Source of the DNA: Acanthosepion lycidas
Lineage: Eukaryota > Mollusca > Cephalopoda > Sepiida > Sepiidae
Assembly (NCBI GenBank): GCA_963932145.1
Contig: OZ010580.1
Span: 7,712,379 to 7,776,378, forward strand
Direction: 5' to 3'
Length of the DNA stretch: 64,000 nucleotides
Position 1 is the first letter of the stretch, and each line of letters begins with the position of its first letter. A model generated the notes under the pieces. It was not told the origin of the DNA. It worked only from the letters and a program-made list of their open reading frames with translations, and did no database searches. This document shows, piece by piece, positions 52,851-63,990 of this stretch. A program made the position numbers and the translations under genes.

Positions 52851-53590
52851 CTCTCTTGAAATTGGCCAAGAATTTCACTGATACTTTATTTCCCACATAT
52901 CACGAGGATTTTCGGCTAAAAATGTCGATCATAATATATCTGTTATATAGGCATATCCTGGAATATTAATAAAGAAATATACCTTTGTAGGGTATATGGA
53001 AGTCGAAATTACTATCCTTGGGATATATTGATCTCATTTATTGTTCAAAGGATGCGGAACTCTGATGAAGTATACGTATTTCATCGAAGTACATGGTGTG
53101 TAATTTAAATATTTTTTTCTTTGTGATAAGATATACACAAATGTTAGTGCGTCATATATTTCCAATCATAGGTACTGAATATTTTCAGACTTGCGTTCTC
53201 AACCCCCACAGAGTCAACCTGTGGATTATACTGTAAATAAAGTGAGGAGATCTTATTTACAGTTTTCGGGAATAAACTGATAATCTGGCGTGATCAAAAA
53301 AGAAACACTTTGTGTGAAAGTACATACACCCGGGCGGCAGGAATACCGCTCCTAGACTCATGGACAGAAGATATGAACATCAGGGTCCCCGGGTGGGGGA
53401 TTCGTACTCCAGGGGGACAGGATTCAAACCGTTAAAAAATATCTGAACGCTCAAATGACGTATTACTTTCTGCTAGCACGATAATCAACAACTCCCAAAC
53501 AATTTCGTTTGTACAATTCACTCGTAAATCTTGGGTAAAAAATCAGTATGCTTTTTACTTAGGTCTACATCAAGCGGCCTGATTCCGCAG

Positions 53591-53593
<3 letters not shown>
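52851..53593. other. Unassigned spacer
   Basis: No recognised element. 53325-53430 is GC-richer with 'CCCGGG' motifs and a GGATTC-type B-box trace but no convincing tRNA fold. Confidence 0.4.
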
Positions 53594-53640
<47 letters not shown>

Positions 53641-53660
53641 GTATGTATGTGTGTGAGTGC
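53594..53660. repeat. (TA)n(TATG)n microsatellite
   Basis: TA followed by TATG/TGTG variants. Confidence 0.95.
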
Positions 53661-53679
53661 GTGTGTATATATACAATAT

Positions 53680-53910
53680 TCAGGTCTGAAGATTGCGTTG
53701 AAATATGAAACAGATTGTCACCACTTGGTGGGGACAACAATGAACAGTTGTATTTGTATATAAAAGTGAACATTGAAGTCGGCACACAGAGGCGACAGGC
53801 TGTTTCATGCTGGATGCAATCAATTATATATTTATATTTACATACGCTCTATCACTGATATTGAGCACTTTATTCCATAAATATAGCACCCATTAAAACT
53901 ATATTTCTTC
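53680..53910. mobile_element. Element F, rearranged copy
   Basis: 'TCTGAAGATTGCGTTGAAAT' (53685), 'AAAAGTGAACATTGAAGTCG' (53762), 'GGCGACAGGCTGTTTCATGC' (53792) and 'TGATATTGAGCACTTTATTC' (53857) are the family's blocks, in both orientations. Confidence 0.7.
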
Positions 53911-54049
53911 AGTGTTTCTAAAGCAGTGTTTCTAAAGCAATAATGGGCGTAATTTATTTTAAACCTTGGGCATCGCCTTTCTTTGGATTCCAGGATCATG
54001 TAGCTTAAAAGTAAACTTGCTGGAAGTTTTAAGTGAGTAAAACACACAC

Positions 54050-55035
54050 ACACATCTATATTTATAAATGGTAATTTCGATCTTTTTTTAGTTGCCGCCT
54101 AAATCCGTGAACCAATATTGATGAAATTGCATACATGTTAAACTAACATCCATTTCGTTACTAGGCTAATTGATTTTTGTTCTATAAAAAATATATAATA
54201 TGGCCGCTAGGGAGCTTAGATCGCAGGGCACTGCTGTCTCCTACGCGAAATGCTGTTTACATGTTTATCACTGTTTTTAATCAGGGGAGATAATTGGTCT
54301 CGCAAACATTTTAGAAATTACGATACACACGTTACAAAATAGTAACTCTTATAAAGCTTAAAATTCCAGACAGATATGGATCTTTGTTCGATTTTTAACC
54401 TTTAGGGGACATCATCTCAACAAATCGCGGGGTATTTTCTAAATAAAATCTTTATTTAACACATTAATTTAGCATAATCTGTCTTCGAATACAATCTGCG
54501 TGGTGTGTTTATATTGCCAAAATATAATTTGATGCGATTTCATTAAAAATAAATATAATTACATTGCTTTAGGGTTCCTTCTTCTCGCCGCCGGGTCTTA
54601 CACACATGGGTCACTGCGATTAGAATTTAATTCATATGGATTTAATTCGTTTCAAATTTAGCCATGTGCATCGTTAAATTCGTCAGGCTCGAATCTATTA
54701 AATACAAAGAAATTGGCACGATCCATTCGACCATTTAAGCGTAATTTAACATTTAAATTGAAGTTATTTGCGAATGGAAACTTTACTTGAGCTCATATTT
54801 CAACCTATCCTTAAAAGAAGGCATAACATGGTTGTGATTGACAACCTGTTTGAAGGACACTTTCGGGCTATATAACGTCTGCGTAAAAAAAAAAATTAGC
54901 TGTGGAAATAGACATCCTTCTTCAAAAATCCGAATCTTAATCAGGATTAGTCATGTATCCTTCACCGTTAAGTTTTACTTGTAATTATGATGGTTTAATT
55001 AGACAATATATTTTTTGAATAGCCTAACACCAACA
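54050..55035. other. Unassigned region, possibly Helitron interior
   Basis: No recognised coding motif by eye. It lies directly upstream of a Helitron helicase end and starts with 'TCTATATTTATAAATGG', a weak match to a TC-type Helitron 5' end. I make no firm call. Confidence 0.35.
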
Positions 55036-55432
55036 GTACTCCCTCTTCAGAATCTGCACCTTAAGATTGGAGAACCGTGAAACCTGGATCCACACGACTC
55101 ACAGTTAAGAAGCTGATGCCAAACGTCTTGGAGGTGGTAATTCTGAATGGCAAAGCAAGCGGTAAAGCTGTATTTATTCCAAACATTTCTACTTATTCCC
55201 TCAGATATGTCTTTCCAGTGGCTGCAATTCCCGGTGAAAACTGAGTTTTGCAATCAGCATTAACGAAGCTCAGGGTCAGTCCTTGGATGTGGTAGTCCTT
55301 AACCTTACAGAACCGGTTTTCTCTCATAACCGGCTTCATGCAGGATATTCAAGAGTCGGCAATCCCAGTCATTTGTTCATTCATGCCCCAAAGACCAAAA
55401 ACGTTGTTTATCAAGAGGCTCTAAAAACTTGA
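55036..55432 (+). pseudogene. Helitron Pif1-like helicase C-terminus
   Basis: Three successive frames carry the conserved end of Helitron (RepHel) helicases. First come 'LPLQNLHLKIGEP' and 'VKKLMPNVLEVVILNGKASG', then 'KAVFIPN', then 'LIPSDMSFQWLQFPVKTEF'. Last come 'FAISINEAQGQSLDVVVLNL' (the usual T-x-NKxQGQT-like motif, with K changed to E), 'AGYSRVGNPSHLFIHAPKTK' and 'NVVYQEALKT' followed by a stop TGA at 55430-55432. The stop fits the usual protein end. Frameshifts and an internal stop show it is dead. Rep domain and Walker motifs are not seen. Confidence 0.88.
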
Positions 55433-55677
55433 TAAGAAACACCCAATCATCAGGTTTTTATGATTTAACTGTGCTATCTTTCAGTGTTGTAAATCTTTTG
55501 TTAATGTAAATGTTATTCTATTTGTAAATCTATATATAAATCTATTTTACGGCTATTGTGAAACTATATGTCAGTCTATTTCTACATTTATTGTAAATTT
55601 ATTTTAACACTAGCCTTCCTAAAGGCGATATTGTCTCTGAACGCATAAATACTCTTTTCAGGGATACTGACATTTAA
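55433..55677. other. Post-helicase AT-rich region with a diverged half unit
   Basis: 'CTGAACGCATAAATACTCTT' to 'GACATTTAATTG' (55637-55680) aligns with the second part of the 159-bp unit, strongly diverged. An 'ACACTAGCC' at 55607 could be a Helitron-type CTAG but lacks a clear preceding hairpin. Confidence 0.55.
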
Positions 55678-57125
55678 TTGCTACTTTCGGATAACCGATT
55701 TGTCTATTATTACGCAAGTCACTTTACGATTTTGCTATTCCTAACTTATTGGTATTTTCTCAAAATATCCGAGGGAGGAGGTTTGGGTAATCACTGTGAA
55801 TGCATAAAAGACCTTTGCAGTGGAACTTACTTTGAATTGTTACTTTCGGATAACCGATTTGTCTATTATTACGCAAGTCACTTTACGATTTTGCTATTCC
55901 TAACTTATTGGTATTTTCTCAAAATATCCGAGGGAGGAGGTTTGCGTAATCACTGTGAATGCATAAAAGACCTTTGCAGTGGAACTTACTTTGAATTGTT
56001 ACTTTCGGATAACCGATTTGTCTATTATTACGCAAGTCACTTTACGATTTTGCTATTCCTAACTTATTGGTATTTTCTCAAAATATCCGAGGGAGGAGGT
56101 TTGGGTAATCACTGTGAATGCATAAAAGACCTTTGCAGTGGAACTTACTTTGAATTGTTACTTTCGGATAACCGATTTGTCTATTATTACGCAAGTCACT
56201 TTACGATTTTGCTATTCCTAACTTATTGGTATTTTCTCAAAATATCCGAGGGAGGAGGTTTGGGTAATCACTGTGAATGCATAAAAGACCTTTGCAGTGG
56301 AACTTACTTTGAATTGTTACTTTCGGATAACCGATTTGTCTATTATTACGCAAGTCACTTTACGATTTTGCTATTCCTAACTTATTGGTATTTTCTCAAA
56401 ATATCCGAGGGAGGAGGTTTGGGTAATCACTGTGAATGCATAAAAGACCTTTGCAGTGGAACTTACTTTGAATTGTTACTTTCGGATAACCGATTTGTCT
56501 ATTATTACGCAAGTCACTTTACGATTTTGCTATTCCTAACTTATTGGTATTTTCTCAAAATATCCGAGGGAGGAGGTTTGGGTAATCACTGTGAATGCAT
56601 AAAAGACCTTTGCAGTGGAACTTACTTTGAATTGTTACTTTCGGATAACCGATTTGTCTATTATTACGCAAGTCACTTTACGATTTTGCTATTCCTAACT
56701 TATTGGTATTTTCTCAAAATATCCGAGGGAGGAGGTTTGGGTAATCACTGTGAATGCATAAAAGACCTTTGCAGTGGAACTTACTTTGAATTGTTACTTT
56801 CGGATAACCGATTTGTATATTATTACGCAAGTCACTTTACGATTTTGCTATTCCTAACTTATTGGTATTTTCTCAAAATATCCGAGGGAGGAGGTTTGGG
56901 TAATCACTGTGAATGCATAAAAGACCTTTGCAGTGGAACTTACTTTGAATTGTTACTTTCGGATAACCGATTTGTCTATTATTACGCAAGTCACTTTACG
57001 ATTTTGCTATTCCTAACTTATTGGTATTTTCTCAAAATATCCGAGGGAGGAGGTTTGGGTAATCACTGTGAATGCATAAAAGACCTTTGCAGTGGAACTT
57101 ACTTTGAATTGTTACTTTCGGATAA
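55678..57125 (+). repeat. Nine-copy 159-bp tandem array
   Basis: Nine units of exactly 159 bp, plus 16-17 nt of a tenth. I see only three differing bases: C/T near 55681, G to C at 55945 and C to A at 56817. Since 159 = 3 x 53, one frame stays open for 494 codons with a 53-residue repeat. That frame has no ATG: it follows a TAA at 55675 and begins at TTG, and the repeated peptide lacks methionine. The unit itself shows a hydrophobic stretch ('FTILLFLTYWYFL') when translated. Recent amplification is inferred from the near identity. Confidence 0.95.
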
Positions 57126-57189
57126 AGGAAAAAAAAGATATCAGAACGAGAAATTGGAATAACATGTGCTTTTCCAAGAATTAACGGGT

Positions 57190-57372
57190 ACGTCAACTAC
57201 TATATATATATATATATATATTGCGTCTCAAATTACTAACAATTTAATTTTACAAAAATTTCAGATGTTAGCGGAAATAGTCGAATATTTTATTTCTATG
57301 CGTGATTTTTCTGAACATTTCGCCAAATGGAAAAATAAGGTTAATTATATATATATATATCGCATTATATTT

Positions 57373-57425
<53 letters not shown>
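57190..57425. repeat. Short (TA)n and (CA)n(TA)n tracts
   Basis: TA at 57200-57221 and 57347-57360, (CA)(TA) at 57373-57421, in unassigned AT-rich DNA. Confidence 0.93.
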
Positions 57426-57479
57426 TGTCATCCACAGACATACTGTTTCGCTCTATCACAGCTCATCAGTGTAGCTAGA

Positions 57480-57580
57480 CGTCCGGTTGCCTCTAGATAG
57501 GATCGAAACCCGACTGAATTGGCGTCAGTCGGGGGGATTCTACCACTAAGCGGTTAGCGCACGGCGTGGATAAAGGTTAA
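57480..57580. mobile_element. Possible tRNA-like fragment
   Basis: 'GGATCGAAACCCGACTGAAT' (minus-strand B box) and 'AAGCGGTTAGCGCACGGCG' (plus-strand A-box-like) face each other. Not a single tRNA unit. Weak call. Confidence 0.3.
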
Positions 57581-57709
57581 TTTAAGGCGTATTTATTTTT
57601 AGATGTTAGATGAACACACAGCGACTGAGAGAACTCGATTCGATTTAGCGAAGAGAGTTGCACTAATAGTCACTTTTTACAAAACCACACATCCTCCTCA
57701 GAGAGCTCA

Positions 57710-57712
<3 letters not shown>

Positions 57713-57799
<87 letters not shown>
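57713..57799. repeat. (TA)n microsatellite
   Basis: About 87 nt, the longest pure TA tract in the window. Confidence 0.97.
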
Positions 57800-57801
<2 letters not shown>

Positions 57802-58310
57802 TCTGTTTCGTTCTCATAACGCTAGTGCATTCGTAAAGGCATGAGCCTTTTTCTTCTTTGCCATTAAATAATATGCTAGACTTTGTTGTTAGATGATTTA
57901 ACGGGTTTGTTCTCTAGGCTAATCTGGTAGAGATTAATTCCCGCGTTTTAAAAAAATGCAGGTATATTTTCTTAAACACGTGTACCCACTAGATATACCA
58001 TTTCTATTAACGCACACACTCATACACATGCGCTCGCTTGTGATGCACTCAGATATATATGTGTCGGTGTGAGTATGTATCACTCTAAACGATATACGAC
58101 ACATACAAGTGCGTGTTTAGTGAATTCGATCCTCACTGGATTCCACATACCTATGGCCTTGTGCCACAACTGAGCTACACTTAGTAAATCACTAGGAAAC
58201 GAGATGTGAGTGTTAGCAATTTTGTCCCAATAGAATAATTACGACTGGGTAATGAGTTCGATCCTCACTGTGTGTCCCATACTTTCGACCTTGTTCCACA
58301 TCTATTCTAC
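57800..58310. other. Spacer with two B-box-like repeats
   Basis: 'GAATTCGATCCTCACTGGAT' (58121) and 'GAGTTCGATCCTCACTGTGT' (58254) head two ~65-nt similar blocks, each followed by 'CCACA..CCTTGT.CCACA'. Probably a small duplicated SINE piece. Confidence 0.5.
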
Positions 58311-58379
58311 CTTTAGAAAATCACCATATAAGTGTGTGTGGGTGAGTGTGGATAATCATGGTTGCGCCAACGAGCATAG

Positions 58380-59045
58380 AATTTGGCACGAGGTTGGATA
58401 TAAAAATATGATTTCGGTTTGCCTCTCAAAAACTGCTCAAGACCAATAATTTTGCTGATTCTTCTTTTGATTTTATCATCAGGAGCAATAGACCAGATGT
58501 GGCAACAATATTCAAAGTATGAACGAATGACATCCCAAGCACTCACACAGACACGCACTCATTGAGGCAAGATAACAAATACGAAAACACACACGCGAAA
58601 AGAAAGACGCCAGAGGATTGACATCACTGACCACCTAACGAGGGAGGGGATGGGAATTAAACTAAAGAAAAAATAAGGACAGAAATAAAAGGGGCCAATT
58701 AGCATACATACCCTAGCTAAGTTAACTGGGAAAAGAAACTAATCCTTTTTTTTTATCAATAATCTCTAAATGTGTAGCAGGTACACTAGACTATGTGTGA
58801 CAGCAATATTCAAAACATAGACGAATGGTAAACATATAAATATGTAAGATAGATTCTGGAGATAAAAATATTGTCTCGCACGACACAATAAACCGACTTT
58901 CTTAGCAGCAGACCGAGCAATGGATTCAATATTCTCTTCTTACTTCACATCAACCGAGAATGTTAGCGCGAGAAGGTGCCATGCGTCACTAACATGGAGG
59001 TTAGCAAGAGCCATACTGATGAAAGGCGGTAAGGGGTCTTTTGGA
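58380..59045 (-). pseudogene. LINE remnant, paired with the 47.1 kb copy
   Basis: The minus frame at 58313-58558 includes 'SYFEYCCHIWSIAPDDKIKR' and 'RISKIIGLEQF', matching the RT thumb region. 58545-58960 repeats 47054-47480 closely. Confidence 0.75.
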
Positions 59046-59279
59046 TGATTAATAGAGTGAAGTTTCGGTTTTTGGAGGCGTTAAAATTAACAAGCCATAA
59101 CTTGTCGTGGTTACCAACAATTTGTGACTATTTTTAGATCACATGTCAATTTCACCTTATCGATCTTCTTTTTCTAATCAGATTTTTCGCATATTTAGAT
59201 CGGTAGATGAAAGTATCTAATATACTGTGAAATAAATAAAAAGAGAATCTTCTCAAATATATGTATCAACTACCAGTAA

Positions 59280-59775
59280 CGTTTAAGTAATAAAATATGT
59301 CGGGTTCTTCATCATTTATATGCCGACCCCCTTCATGAAGTAGGCGATCATGGCCGTTTACCACAATCTGTCTTTTGAAGGTCTTAATATGTTTTATTTT
59401 CTTATCTCTCCCAGACTTTGTTTTGCTATATACTTGCTCCAGCCCATTAAGTGTGGCACACGTTGTGTTCTCCTGTCTTGCTTTCCCTTTATCTGTATAT
59501 GAGTATTCGATTTTCCAACCCCTCCTTCTTCATCACGTGTCAGAGAAATTTCAGTTGCCTCTTCCTGATGTTAAGCATATGTTTCCTCTTCATTTCTTTT
59601 CTCTCCAAAAGTTCGTCGTTGCTCGCATATTCGACGCATCGTATCCTTAGCATCCTCTTTGGAACCACATTTCTGTTGCTTCAAGTCTCTTCTTCATCTT
59701 TAAGAATGTTCAGCATTTGCTGCCATGCAGGAAGACACATATCACTTAACGGTTCATAACTCTTTTCTTTGTTTG
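59280..59775 (-). pseudogene. LINE family B RT C-terminus
   Basis: 'CGTCGTTGCTCGCATATTCG' (59611) reverse-translates to the 'EYASNDEL' block and 'CCACATTTCTGTTGCTTCAA' (59667) to 'LEATEMWF'. 'AAGTAGGCGATCATGGCCGT' (59338) covers the protein's last residues. Confidence 0.75.
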
Positions 59776-60660
59776 CAACAAATTTTTCCCGTGTAAATGA
59801 AAAATCCATTCCCAAAATACTTACTTCTGTAAACATCAATATATGCTAAATAATGTAGTTTAGATGAGTCTCTATTACTACGACGTCACTTGTACAATTT
59901 CAAGATACCGCTGGTTCAATCCGCCGTTCTTGCTTTCCCAAACACTTCACAACGTATCATCCGTCTGTTTTTTTCCCTCCCTTTTCAATGCTTCAGCCCT
60001 CTTTTATCAGGCCAACTCCGCGATCACCCAACCAATCAGTGTTTTTCCCTTTTGTTCTTAGTTACCAAGGCAAATAACCTCCTCTAGTTTGACTAATCAG
60101 CACACGACTTGCTATCGGTGGAAGGGTGCCAAACTGTACAAAAACCCACGTTACCGCACATACTGCTAGAAGTGGTAGGCGGGAGAGTAATGCCAGTTTT
60201 ACGGAGCAAACTTGCCGATGTCGCACGTTAATGTAAGACCCTTATTTGCCTATGCACCAGATGCAAGCCACTATTGCTCGCTTTCTTCCGCGGAGCTGTT
60301 CAAGACAAATAATTATATAAATATCTATATATTAATTACCAGTGGTTAATATCTATATATTACTTGATTAATATATTACTTACCTGTGAACCCCTCCTTC
60401 GATTTGGTTTCAGAATTGTATCTATGTTCTGCTAAAAGAAGAATAATTTTATCAATAGCTTTGATGTTAAAAAAAAAGTTTATTTTCCATTTTTGTAGGG
60501 GCATAGACCAATGTATTTCATTTTTGTTGTATCCTTAAAGAGGTTACAAACAGACAAGGTGGTACTCGCTTGAAAGGAACAGAAACACGCGTGTAGATTA
60601 AAGAAAGAGAGGTTTATTGTAAAAGAGAATACACTACTGAAAGACAGGAAATAGGGTAAC
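59776..60660. other. Unassigned spacer
   Basis: No recognised element. The open frames at 59864-60087 and 60480-60704 lack known motifs. Confidence 0.4.
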
Positions 60661-60669
60661 AGACTAGTA

Positions 60670-60845
60670 ATTACCGAAGCAAGGATATCTACCAACCGTA
60701 TCACGCAGGCAGATGTATCACAAGGCCGAATTTAATGTGCAGTATGCGAGCCAGTAGGCTCAGCCGAAAACTCTTCGTATAAAACGGGGTTGGGTAGCTG
60801 TTTCCTGAGACGAGAATCTGCCCTTCGACGAATCTCCAACTCTAG
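60670..60845 (-). mobile_element. Hairpin-rich unit e, minus strand
   Basis: 'CACAAGGCCGAATTTAATGT' (60719), 'GAGCCAGTAGGCTCAGCC' (60749) and 'TCTGCCCTTCGACGAATCTC' (60817) are reverse-complement blocks of the family. The 5' end is incomplete. Confidence 0.75.
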
Positions 60846-61094
60846 ACAAATTCCCGAAACAAGGATATTTACCTCACCTCCCCGTGGGACAGGATGCAGC
60901 ATCATGCCGTTTTTTAATGCGGGACAAAACCGAGGTCGTAGACTCGGGCAAAAATTCCGCGTAGATACCGTATACACAGGGTCGGGTAGGTGTCTACCAC
61001 CCCAGACGAGACTCTGCCCTTCGGCATGGCCGTGTCTGGGTTCCTTTCCGCCCGAAGGCAGAGAGTTCGACCAGCTTAGCTGAAGACGAATCTC
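60846..61094 (-). mobile_element. Hairpin-rich unit f, minus strand, longest copy
   Basis: Contains 'CCAGACGAGACTCTGCCCTT' (61002) and its partner 'GGCCGTGTCTGGGTTCC' (61027), a long stem. 'CGCCCGAAGGCAGAGAG' (61050-61066) is a stem-loop with a UUCG-type loop on the minus strand. 'GAGGTCGTAGACTC' is at 60931. It ends at 'GACGAATCTCCAACT' (61084). Confidence 0.78.
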
Positions 61095-61250
61095 CAACTA
61101 ATTGCCGAAGCAAGGTTATTTACCTTACCTCCCCGCGAGGCAGTACGTGGCACAAGGTCGTTTTTTAATGCGTGGTAAAACCGAGACCGTAGACTAGAGC
61201 AAAAATTCCCCATAGACCCCGTAATTACCGAAGCAAACCCCGAGGTATAT
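61095..61250 (-). mobile_element. Hairpin-rich unit g, minus strand, 5' truncated
   Basis: 'CACAAGGTCGTTTTTTAATG' (61151) and 'AAAATTCCCCATAGACCCCG' (61202) match the 3' half of the family. The '5 prime' hairpins are missing. Confidence 0.72.
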
Positions 61251-62380
61251 TCTGTTCTCACTATATAAATCTACTGACATATAGGCGATAGGGTATGTGG
61301 GACATTCCATTACAACACTTAGCCGTGAGCTAATTTCCCTATGAAGTTATACTCCATACTTTTTCTTTTGGGGTTCAGGACATAATTGTTTGACTTTTTT
61401 CCTCTTCCTAGGACTTTCCGTCTCACCGTCTTTTTTTTTCTTTAAATGTTTCGATGCGTGAATTTTACGTCTGCAACTTTTTGAATTAAAGAAAAACTAA
61501 TAAAGGAAACGAAACAAAACTTTACAAAAAACTGTCCATCTTTCCAAGAGTTAGGTTTTGATTGCATTCTTTTTCTGTGAAATGTTTATTTCTTTGCCGC
61601 CTCAAATTCCGCACATTTCGCTGGGAAACGGTCAAGACAATAATTTACGACCACAGACCTTTTCCGTCTAATTCAAATGATCCAATATGACTGCACCTTT
61701 CTTGAAGAAACACCTTTATGTGATCCTTATTCCTGCAGCTCTCGGAGACTTGGCTATTTGGAGCTGTTGAATAATTACAGCTTGCATTCGACACGGTGAC
61801 GAAAACAAAGGCGCAATTTCCAGAAAGGCGCGAAAATCTCTTTTGTCTGGTGGATCATTAAATTTTAAAACGTCTTTTAATGTCTCCCTTGATTATGCTA
61901 AAAGCCTTTATACGAATTCCGTTCCAATCACGAGAAAAATAATAGAAAACGGGGAAAGTGTTTCATTTAGCGAGATTGAACGGGCAAGGCCTTCACAAAA
62001 GAAATGGTCACTATTACTGTTAAAGTGGATAATATCTATTTTCACACTAAGTCGATGGAATTACTGACTTCGTGGTCCCTTTTTTTATCTCAATCTATGA
62101 TTTCTAAAGAAAAAAAGATAATGAACGTCGGAAATCGCCAATGATCGATGAAGATAGATTGGGATTTTTAATTTCTATCAATTATTATTCTTTTTCTATG
62201 TGTTTACCATTGTGTATTGGAATGACAAATTCGAAAAAAATCGATGTAACAAGTTTGTGGTGTCATCAGTTCTATATCTATACTGATGAGACAACTTAAT
62301 TTGGCAGCTGATCTGATTTATTTTTTTTTTTAAATATTTTTCTCTATTTTGCTGGCACAGAAGTTAACACACTTCTCTTT
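61251..62380. other. Unassigned region
   Basis: No recognised repeat. The plus frame 61843-62067 (74 codons) has no known motif. Confidence 0.4.
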
Positions 62381-62384
62381 CCTT

Positions 62385-62522
62385 TCTTTCCTTATTTATT
62401 TCTTTTATTTTCTCACTGAAACCAAGTAGCGTCTCTAATATGTCAATTCCTTGTTCTTACGCGGCCAAATCACAATGGTCCATTATTTATGAAGTATTGG
62501 CAGGACGTAACGGTCGTGCTAA
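62385..62522. repeat. Single minisatellite unit of the 12.7 kb family
   Basis: 'TTTTCTCACTGAAACCAAGT' (62409), 'AGCGTCTCTAATATGTC' and 'GGTCCATTATTTATGAAG' match the 12.7-13.5 kb units. Confidence 0.78.
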
Positions 62523-62584
62523 CTAACTTACTAATTAACTAAGGGAGGTACAAGCATAATCATAATAGAGATAGACTGTAAAAC

Positions 62585-62839
62585 TGTTATAGTGGAACAC
62601 ACCTATTCTATAGTTAATAGACTCTCCCACCTATAATAAGTAGGAGTAGTAGTAGCGAGTCACTCAGAGAGTTGGTCAGTCAGTCGATGTCGGACGACAG
62701 TTAGACAGATATTGAAGTATCAGCCACCCCAACTAGATTACTGCGTCATTACCTATTATATCAAGTTCTTAAAGTCTAACCTATTTTAGGACCGACTTAG
62801 TACAAATACAAACCTCCACTGTGAAACTACTACATAACA
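62585..62839 (+). mobile_element. LTR, probable 5' LTR
   Basis: TGTTAT..ATAACA ends, 255 bp, same family as 5610-6319 and 34624-34898. Immediately after it lies ATT then 'TGGCGACGAGGGATTTGG' (62843), as expected for a tRNA primer-binding site. No internal protein domain follows within reach, so the element is otherwise lost. Confidence 0.82.
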
Positions 62840-62842
62840 ATT

Positions 62843-62860
62843 TGGCGACGAGGGATTTGG
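62843..62860 (+). promoter_or_regulatory. Candidate primer-binding site
   Basis: TGGCGACGAGGG starts with the TGG complementary to a tRNA CCA end and lies 3 nt downstream of the LTR. The priming tRNA is not identified. Confidence 0.6.
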
Positions 62861-63139
62861 ATTCATACGGAAGAAGAAGAACCTTTTCGTACTACGTAAC
62901 AAAAAGGGGAGACATAAAAGGAAACTTCGATTGTAATTATGAATTGAAGAAAAAAACTGTGTAGGAAAGCTCAATTTTAAAATGTCTTTCTTTTGATTTG
63001 TCTAGAATAATTTCTCTTTGGCCATCTGTCTGAATGTATCCAACCGAAATGTTACCCTTTTTTATTGTCTTAATCAAGGAATGCAGTCGGCTTAAACAGA
63101 AGATTGACAGAGCAAAACAGGTTGTGCTAGAAACTTTAA

Positions 63140-63990
63140 GATCAGGCGGTACTATTCATTAATAAAGCCACTAGGACACAAGGGTTTACTGAGTGTTAGA
63201 GAATAGAAGAAAATCCACTATTAAGGAGAGAGAGAGCAATAGAAGAACAAAAATTAAAAAAGACGAAAGGTAACATTTGACATTGCGTTTAAATTTTCTG
63301 AAGATCAGCGTTGACTCGGAAGCAAGGAGCAGGAAGAGAACTTCAAAAAAGAAAGGAAGTGCGACAGAAGAAATTGTTGGAACAGAACTTAGGGTTACAT
63401 CTAGGCATTTCACCTGTAAAATGATGAAACTGACTTTGACGCCGATCAAATTCTGTGCTTAAATTCATAAAATCTAGGCATAATAGCAAAAGACTCACCA
63501 TAACAATTACTATGAAAGTAGTTATAGAAAAGAATCTACGTTTCGGCGATGGGAATGGGACCGAAGCCGAGATGCCAGGTTAGGACTAATAACATTGCCG
63601 ATTATTCTTCGCATTTTATCAAGAATCTTTCTTTGCAGGGCCACCCAACCAGATGTGACAGCAAAGTCCAAACCAAGGACTAATGGTAGACTTATAAATA
63701 TGTAAGGTAGATTCTGTCGAGAAAAGTTGTCAAGCACGATATAGTGGTACACATTCATGTACCGGAGACTAAACAATGCATTCAATAAACTGTTTCCAGT
63801 TCATGTCAGCTGAAAACGTCCGAGAAGACGCAAGGAGTTACTCTCATGCAGGATAGTAACAGTCATGCTCATACGAGTTATAAAAGGTTTTCTCAGATGC
63901 TTTAACGAGAGCAGTTTCGTTTTTGGTCGTGTTAAAATTAACAAATTATTCTTTGCTACACTTAACAACAGATCGCCGGTCATTTTTTTT
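63140..63990 (-). pseudogene. LINE family A remnant, longest copy
   Basis: Minus strand from high to low: 'NNLLILTRPKTKLLSL' (about 63900-63960, thumb region after the RT core), a gap, then 'QRKILDKMRRIIGNVISPNL' and 'ASRLRSHSHRRNVDS' (63530-63640). 'SEFFSVT..' traces continue around 63300-63400, with 'KCNVKCYL' near 63280. The tail near 63160 has 'AATAAAGCCACTAGGACACA'. Several frameshifts. The copy runs to the window edge. Confidence 0.75.

Noticed and set aside
55678..57162. 494-codon open frame as a repetitive membrane protein gene
   Set aside because: No ATG in frame, the only start is TTG after a stop, and the peptide repeat has no Met. The frame is open because nearly identical units are divisible by three.
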